Assembly: GCF_035046485.1 (NCBI RefSeq) | Contig: NC_085136.1 | Coordinates: forward strand, 159,514,754-159,578,753 | Length of the DNA: 64,000 nt | Source of the DNA: Aedes albopictus | Taxonomy: Eukaryota; Arthropoda; Insecta; Diptera; Culicidae | Direction: 5' to 3' | Shown: piece after piece, positions 59,578-64,000 of the stretch | Numbering within the stretch: the first letter of the stretch is position 1 | Layout: every line of letters starts with the position of its first letter | Translations under genes and position numbers: made by a program | Notes under the pieces: generated by a model | Database searches by the model: none | Told to the model about the DNA's origin: nothing | Seen by the model: only the letters and a program-made list of their open reading frames with translations

Positions 59578-60415
59578 CGCGATTCCGATACTGCTGTTCA
59601 ATTCACTCTGACGGTTTGTTTATGTTTACACTTTTTTGTCACCCGGCCACCGGCTGGCAGTGTTGCCGATACATTTGGTTGTAATTCAATAAAACATATT
59701 ATATTTAAAAAATTATAATAATTTTTGCAACAAAGAGAACGAAAACTTATCAGAAATTAAAAGAATATAATACTTAATTATGACAAAAAGTTTATTTTAG
59801 AGATAACAGTCGAAAATATTCAGGTTTTTCGGATTTTCTATTTGAATTTACTCAATGTCGATTGGCATTACTGGATGTGATGATTAATGATTATCCACAT
59901 ATACAGTTGTACGCAACGTGTATGATTCGAGCCAGCAAGAGTGTAGCAGAAAAATAATATCGGTTTTGGTTTCGAATTTTAAAATCTATAGTTCATTAAA
60001 ATTAAACAAGTTTGTGGTGTGGAGAAGCATTTAGGCAGTGAATTAGTGATGTACAATTATGTGACCTACAATTTCAACGGTGTACGATGCGTATTTTAGT
60101 CAAATAAATTCAATGACGAAAATGTGGAGCAAACAGAATTTGAAGACCAAGAAGAAGAAGAGTGTGTTGTGCAAAATGACAAATTTGGAAAATTGAATAA
60201 AACCCCAAAATTTGTGAATCAACAGCTCCAGTTTTTGGTGGAAGAAAATCCTTGAAACTTCTGCTATCATCGAACGTAGTACGGAATGTAATCAACGATT
60301 TGAATTAAGGTAATTTTTAGAGAATTTGGACATAACAAGTTTATTTACCAACACATACAAATATTTCATCAATGATTGCGAAGTACGCCATATTTGAATG
60401 ACACAAGAAAAAGCC

Positions 60416-60504
60416 TTAATGTGTCGAAGACAAAGTACATGATGGCAAAGGGCTCCAGGGAGGAATCAACGCGCCCGCCACCCTGAATTTATATCGACGA
60501 TGAT
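60416..60504 (+). pseudogene. RTE copy B, 89-bp fragment between TTAA insertions
   Basis: TTAATGTGTCGAAGACAAAG and the following MMAKGSREE codons join the end at 49619 on one side and 62981 on the other. It proves that the 10.8-kb unit and the TTAA cluster are separate insertions in one RTE copy. Confidence 0.8.
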
Positions 60505-60538
60505 TTAAGGTTGAAGGATTCGTCATTGATATTATCGT

Positions 60539-60631
60539 TGTGGAAGTTTAGCATATTGCTGAGTAGGCGATGTGTACGGGAAGGCTATTATTAGTCAAGC
60601 TGTCAAGTACATTGGACGTACAAACTCCACA
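60539..60631 (+). repeat. 5' LTR of TRIM
   Basis: 93 bp, TG...CA ends with short inverted TGTGGA/TCCACA, identical to 61818-61910. Confidence 0.9.
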
Positions 60632-60650
60632 TTGGCGACGAAAGAACCAG
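60632..60650 (+). promoter_or_regulatory. Putative primer-binding site
   Basis: TTGGCGACGAAAGAACCAG directly follows the 5' LTR, where a tRNA 3' end (CCA) would pair with TGG. The primer tRNA is not identified. Confidence 0.6.
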
Positions 60651-61010
60651 CGTGCAATGGAAAAGGCATCACCATTGAAGCTCGGCAACACAGCCTGGTC
60701 CTCTGAAGAAGTACCTCCGCCGTCACTGGCAATTGTGAAAAAAATACTTCAAAAATATCGTTTCTGCGAAGAGCTGCAGCTGTACCAAATCATTGCCGCA
60801 AAACGGAAGTAATCGTACACGCTGAGCCAGAAGTCGAAAAACCACTGAGGGAACTCTCCTAACAAGACTGCCGTTGTGAAGAAGCAAGCTCTACGGTGCA
60901 AATTGAACGGATGGCCTATTGAAATGTCCATCAAAACCGCCGAAACCTGCCGAAACTACTGAATCGATCCGTTAGGCTCGGCTAAATAAACGCTCACCTA
61001 AGAGGGAGCT

Positions 61011-61520
61011 ACCTTAGCGGCGGATACGATCCGTCGGGTCAGGTTGTCGCCTTAGCGGTGGATTCGATCCACCGGGTCAGGCTATTCGAAAAGTCCACCT
61101 TGAAAGGGGACTGCCTTAGCAACAGATTCGATCTGTTGGGTCAGGCTGTTCAGTTACAAAAACAACTTCGCCTTAGATGGGAAGTTGCCTTAGCGATGGA
61201 TTCGATCCATCGGGTCAGGCTGTTTGAAAAAGTCCGCCTTAGAAGGGGGCTTGCCTTAGCGACGAATACGATTCGCCGGGTCAGGCTGTCTGCTCACCAT
61301 AGATGGGAGCAACCGAAGCGGCAGTTTCGAACTGCCGGGTCCGGTAGTTGCAAAAAGCTCGCCATCAAAGGGAGCTGCTGGAGCGACGGATTCGATCCGT
61401 TGCGTTCAGCGAAAGCAAGTTCACCTTTTTGTTTGAACCCGACGGATAGTATCTGATCGGGCCAGACACAAAGATTGAAGAGAGTAGCCGTTACAGCAGA
61501 TTCGATCTGCTAGGTCCGGG
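61011..61520 (+). repeat. Tandem array of co-varying hairpin modules
   Basis: Eight 34-nt modules start at 61011, 61049, 61113, 61187, 61253, 61312, 61377 and 61487, with a decayed one near 60949. Each has an outer 4-bp stem, a constant TAG-type/GGTC-type internal bulge, an 8-bp inner stem and a TCG or ACG loop. Inner stems differ but pair: CGGTGGAT-TCG-ATCCACCG, CAACAGAT-TCG-ATCTGTTG, CGATGGAT-TCG-ATCCATCG, CGGCAGTT-TCG-AACTGCCG. Outer stems also co-vary: ACCT/AGGT, GCCT/AGGC, ACCG/CGGT, GCTG/CAGC. Most modules are followed by a second hairpin with a CCTTAGATGG-like loop (for example CAACTTC/GAAGTTG). A 132-codon frame runs through (61058-61456), but the pairing pattern suggests RNA structure. 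Confidence 0.85.
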
Positions 61521-61804
61521 GGAAGCTCAATGGTCGCCTTAGAAGGCGCGTTAAGGTAACGTCGAAGCCCGTGAACTGGGAACTCTGAAATAAAAGTTGT
61601 CTGAGATTTGGAATTAACCATGAGTTATGCCATGAAGAAGTTAGCCTAAATCGTAGACGCAGGTATTGCATTTCTAAGTATCCCTCTTTAACGGTATTAC
61701 ATTGAATCTTTTAGAAGATCGTAGATGATCTAAATAGTGGATTTAAGATAATGAAAACATGGCTACCAATGTTGAAAAAAATTACTGACTACACATTTTC
61801 CGTT

Positions 61805-61817
61805 GAAGAAAAGGAGA
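61805..61817 (+). promoter_or_regulatory. Putative polypurine tract
   Basis: GAAGAAAAGGAGA lies immediately before the 3' LTR, the place where plus-strand synthesis is primed in LTR retroelements. Confidence 0.65.
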
Positions 61818-61910
61818 TGTGGAAGTTTAGCATATTGCTGAGTAGGCGATGTGTACGGGAAGGCTATTATTAGTCAAGCTGTCAAGTACATTGGACGTAC
61901 AAACTCCACA
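61818..61910 (+). repeat. 3' LTR of TRIM
   Basis: Identical over 93 bp to the 5' LTR; followed by the ATCGT duplication. Confidence 0.9.
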
Positions 61911-62112
61911 ATCGTCATCATTGAAATTTCGAAAGCAGTTTTCTCGTGCACAACACAAATATTCGTTATGAAAATGTATTCACTGCATTCCATTTTCCAT
62001 CTGCAACGCGGTGAATACATTTTCATTAGAAACATTTGTGTTTTGAACGGGAAAACTGCTTTTTGAATTTCAATGATTACGATGATATCAATGACGAATC
62101 CTTCAACCTTAA

Positions 62113-62980
62113 GGCTTTTTCTTGTGTCATTCAAATATGGCGTACTTCGCAATCATTGATGAAATATTTGTATGTGTTGGTAAATAAACTTGTTATGTCC
62201 AAATTCTCTAAAAATTACCTTAATTCAAATCGTTGATTACATTCCGTACTACGTTCGATGATAGCAGAAGTTTCAAGGATTTTCTTCCACCAAAAACTGG
62301 AGCTGTTGATTCACAAATTTTGGGGTTTTATTCAATTTTCCAAATTTGTCATTTTGCACAACACACTCTTCTTCTTCTTGGTCTTCAAATTCTGTTTGCT
62401 CCACATTTTCGTCATTGAATTTATTTGACTAAAATACGCATCGTACACCGTTGAAATTGTAGGTCACATAATTGTACATCACTAATTCACTGCCTAAATG
62501 CTTCTCCACACCACAAACTTGTTTAATTTTAATGAACTATAGATTTTAAAATTCGAAACCAAAACCGATATTATTTTTCTGCTACACTCTTGCTGGCTCG
62601 AATCATACACGTTGCGTACAACTGTATATGTGGATAATCATTAATCATCACATCCAGTAATGCCAATCGACATTGAGTAAATTCAAATAGAAAATCCGAA
62701 AAACCTGAATATTTTCGACTGTTATCTCTAAAATAAACTTTTTGTCATAATTAAGTATTATATTCTTTTAATTTCTGATAAGTTTTCGTTCTCTTTGTTG
62801 CAAAAATTATTATAATTTTTTAAATATAATATGTTTTATTGAATTACAACCAAATGTATCGGCAACACTGCCAGCCGGTGGCCGGGTGACAAAAAAGTGT
62901 AAGCATAAACAAACCGTCAGAGTGAATTGAACAGCAGTATCGGAATCGCGATGCCGGGACCGTCGAGAAAACGAAAAGCC
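62113..62980 (+). mobile_element. Truncated copy of the 10.8-kb transposon's gene-start end
   Basis: Near-identical, in opposite orientation, to 59548-60415: the terminus GGCTTTTTCTTG, the promoter/5' UTR side and the first transposase codons (MPGPSRKRKAA at 62951). It ends at GCCGCGG followed by TTAA. In the full copy the same place reads GCCGCGGTTTTAAG, an internal TTAA. With TTAA at both borders it behaves as a mobilised end fragment. The non-coding part should include the transposase promoter. Confidence 0.7.
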
Positions 62981-62984
62981 GCGG

Positions 62985-63527
62985 TTAATCGAGGCGGTTG
63001 AAGAATTCATGTACTTGGGCTCACTCGTGACCGGTGACCGCCGACAACGACATCAGCAGAGAAATTCAGAGAGAGAGAGAGAGCATTGTGGCAGAAAATC
63101 GAGCTTACTTTGGACTCCGCAGAGCTCTACGATCGAATAAAGTTCGCCGTCACACGAAGTTAACTATCTACGAAACGCTGATTGGACCGGTAGTCCTCTA
63201 TGGGCACAAAGCATGGATTCTACGTGCAGATGATCAACACGCCCTTGGAGTTTTCGAACGGAAGGTGCTGCGTACCATCTACGGCGGAATGCAGATGGAA
63301 GATGGAGAAGAACCACGAGCTTCATCCGCTGCTGAGACCATCGTCCACACCGCGAAAATCAGGAGACAACGGTGGGCGGGTCACGTCATCAGAATGTCGG
63401 ATAGCAACCCGACGAAAATGGTTTTCGAGATACAAGAAAACGTGGTGTGCAGCGAGCGAGGTGGATCGATCAAGTGGAGGACGATGTGCGGAACCTTCGC
63501 ATCTGCGGAATTTGGAGACACGCATCC
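62985..63527 (+). pseudogene. RTE copy B, C-terminal RT part
   Basis: EAVEEFMYLGSL, REIQ followed by a GAGAGAGAG expansion, then ENRAYFGLRRALRSNKVRR, LYGHKAWILRADDQ and RRQRWAGHVIRMSDSNP. Frameshifted relative to copy A by the GA expansion and small deletions. Confidence 0.8.
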
Positions 63528-63530
63528 ATG

Positions 63531-63839
63531 GATTGTTACTATGAGTTGATAACAAGTTAGAAATCTGATGGCGATGAGGAGAACCTAAAGTGCTCATCAA
63601 CTGGATCGAATTTTGGTTTTCGCTGATTCCATGAAATGGATTACAGTTCACTGGCTGGATGTTATTTCATTTTTTATGCTCTGCCAAGCAGAGATTTGGA
63701 ATTTACTCCACAAAGAGCTATTCAAATTACTGGATTTTTACATGGTGGAAAGATTATGATCATTTTCTTCATCCAATGGTTAAGAAAACTTAATTTTTCA
63801 AAAAATGGTCTTTGGTTAGGTTTAGCAGAGCCCCGACCA
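63531..63839. mobile_element. Right-end fragment of the 25910-type element
   Basis: Matches 27022-27332 (words ACAAGTTAGAAATCTGA, GAATTTACTCCACRAAGAGC, TTTAGCAGAGCCCCGACCA). It abuts the 3' end of RTE copy B with no visible TA duplication, so it is truncated on the left. Confidence 0.7.
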
Positions 63840-63947
63840 TGTGTACAAAACCCGATTTTGAAAATATTGCTCCGATATTTAATAAAAAAAAATCAAAAAT
63901 AAAATAAAATATGAGGAAATGCATATAGTTTTGCCTGAAAAGTCCTA

Positions 63948-64000
63948 GAATTTATGGCAATGGCACAAATGTCCCAAATTGAAGATAACACACCTCTGGA
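63948..64000 (-). mobile_element. End of the 46835-type insertion, inverted, cut by the window
   Basis: GGCACAAATGTCCCAAATTG and CCTCTGGA are the reverse complement of 46841-46892. The rest lies beyond the window. Confidence 0.6.

Larger units (their letters stand above)
49620..60415 (-). mobile_element. TTAA-flanked DNA transposon (Kolobok/Mutator-like), 10.8 kb
   Basis: RTE sequence stops at CATTAA (49619) and resumes at TTAATGTG (60416); copy A has a single CATTAATGTG, so a 4-bp TTAA duplication brackets the unit. The right end on minus begins GGCTTTTTCTTGTGTCATTC; the same end with TTAA recurs at 62109-62132. The left end GGAGATACGACAG shows no good TIR match to it, so the left terminus may be diverged or replaced. 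It carries an eight-exon transposase gene. A TTAA target plus this transposase type points to Kolobok. Confidence 0.7.
60539..61910 (+). mobile_element. TRIM-like LTR retroelement, 1,372 bp, complete
   Basis: Identical 93-bp LTRs (60539-60631, 61818-61910) begin TGTGGA and end TCCACA. A 5-bp duplication ATCGT (60534-60538, 61911-61915) flanks it. A primer-binding-site-like TTGGCGACGAAAGAACC starts at 60632, and a polypurine tract GAAGAAAAGGAGA abuts the 3' LTR. No gag-pol: the longest non-repeat frame (60656-60812, 51 codons) has no known domain. This is the structure of terminal-repeat retrotransposons in miniature, copied by enzymes of another element. Identical LTRs imply recent insertion. 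Plus orientation is set by the tracts. Confidence 0.85.
60509..62108. mobile_element. TTAA-flanked palindromic MITE hosting the TRIM
   Basis: GGTTGAAGGATTCGTCATTG at 60509 is inverted at 62108; TTAA at 60505-60508 and 62109-62112. Without the TRIM and one ATCGT it is about 223 bp and nearly a perfect palindrome with a short loop near 61990. Confidence 0.75.
44952..63527 (+). mobile_element. RTE-type retrotransposon, copy B, split by serial insertions
   Basis: Pieces 44952-45365, 45931-46324, 46553-46834, 48998-49619, 60416-60504 and 62981-63527 align in order with copy A. Copy A equivalents run from GRFFNY (EN) through LQEIEEEV, NYRAITLL, FKSAYD, the FADD-proximal region, MMAKGSREE and LGSLVTADN to RWAGHVIRM. 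The element is 5'-truncated within EN and has many stops and indels; part of the RT, including the FADD itself, is deleted around 49540. All later elements at 45-63 kb are dated by insertion into it. Confidence 0.8.

Noticed and set aside
49620..60415. piggyBac element based on TTAA duplication
   Set aside because: The encoded protein has GSW/TDGDS-type motifs of the Mutator-like/Kolobok group, not the piggyBac DDE_Tnp_1_7 arrangement, and the ends do not start CCC.
61058..61456. 132-codon protein with RVRLFEK repeats
   Set aside because: Unit lengths vary (about 59-74 bp), so the frame is not kept by the repeat, whereas base pairing is kept in every module. Structure explains it better than coding, though coding is not strictly excluded.
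61011..61520. Array of tRNA T-arms
   Set aside because: The GGATTCGATCC core recalls a B box, but the stem-loop register (8-bp stem, 3-nt loop) and the lack of A boxes and acceptor stems do not fit tRNA.

Overview
This is eukaryotic DNA, almost certainly from a mosquito of the Aedes lineage. Supporting evidence: a Feilai-type tRNA-derived SINE at 35663-35840, RTE- and R1-type LINE coding remnants, hAT, Helitron, TTAA- and TA-flanked elements in very high density, AT-rich spacers, and intron-bearing genes with GT-AG junctions. I see no prokaryotic genes, rRNA, CRISPR array or convincing functional tRNA. Most of the window is nested transposable elements; only a few stretches look like host gene sequence.

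Layout. 1-2040: satellite remnant, an R1-type LINE fragment and a tRNA-like head. 2040-11580: one RTE-type retrotransposon (EN then RT) broken by a 5.7-kb hAT-type element packed with an inverted 24-bp satellite (2829-8521) and by a 376-bp MITE (8767-9142). 12095-12405: non-autonomous Helitron. 13480-14990: GC-rich, TE-poor island that resembles a promoter plus long 5' UTR. 20703-20772: a plausible first coding exon with a signal peptide and a splice donor, the best host-gene candidate. 21097-21702: a second repeat-filled hAT element. 22-30 kb: minisatellites and several TIR/foldback elements. 30758-33575: TTAA-flanked element holding about 31 near-identical 17-bp repeats. 35663-36955: Feilai and an antisense R1-type RT. 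37833-39746: Penelope-like block with inverted terminal copies and a 14-bp target duplication. 40547-40826: another SINE with a 13-bp target duplication.

44952-63527 is a second RTE copy that can be read continuously once later insertions are removed: a TTA-flanked foldback (45366-45927), a TA-flanked MITE (46325-46552), a 2.1-kb insert with 53-bp direct repeats (46835-48944), a 10.8-kb TTAA-flanked element (49620-60415), and a TTAA cluster (60509-62980). The 10.8-kb element encodes, on the minus strand over eight exons, a Kolobok/Mutator-like DDE transposase with a C-terminal YqaJ-like nuclease region. The TTAA cluster hosts a complete 1.37-kb TRIM-like LTR retroelement with identical 93-bp LTRs.

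The most unusual signal is inside that TRIM (61011-61520): at least eight hairpin modules in tandem whose 8-bp stems differ from module to module yet stay complementary, with a constant 3-nt loop, a constant internal bulge and an outer stem that also co-varies. This looks like a repeated, structurally conserved RNA element of unknown role.
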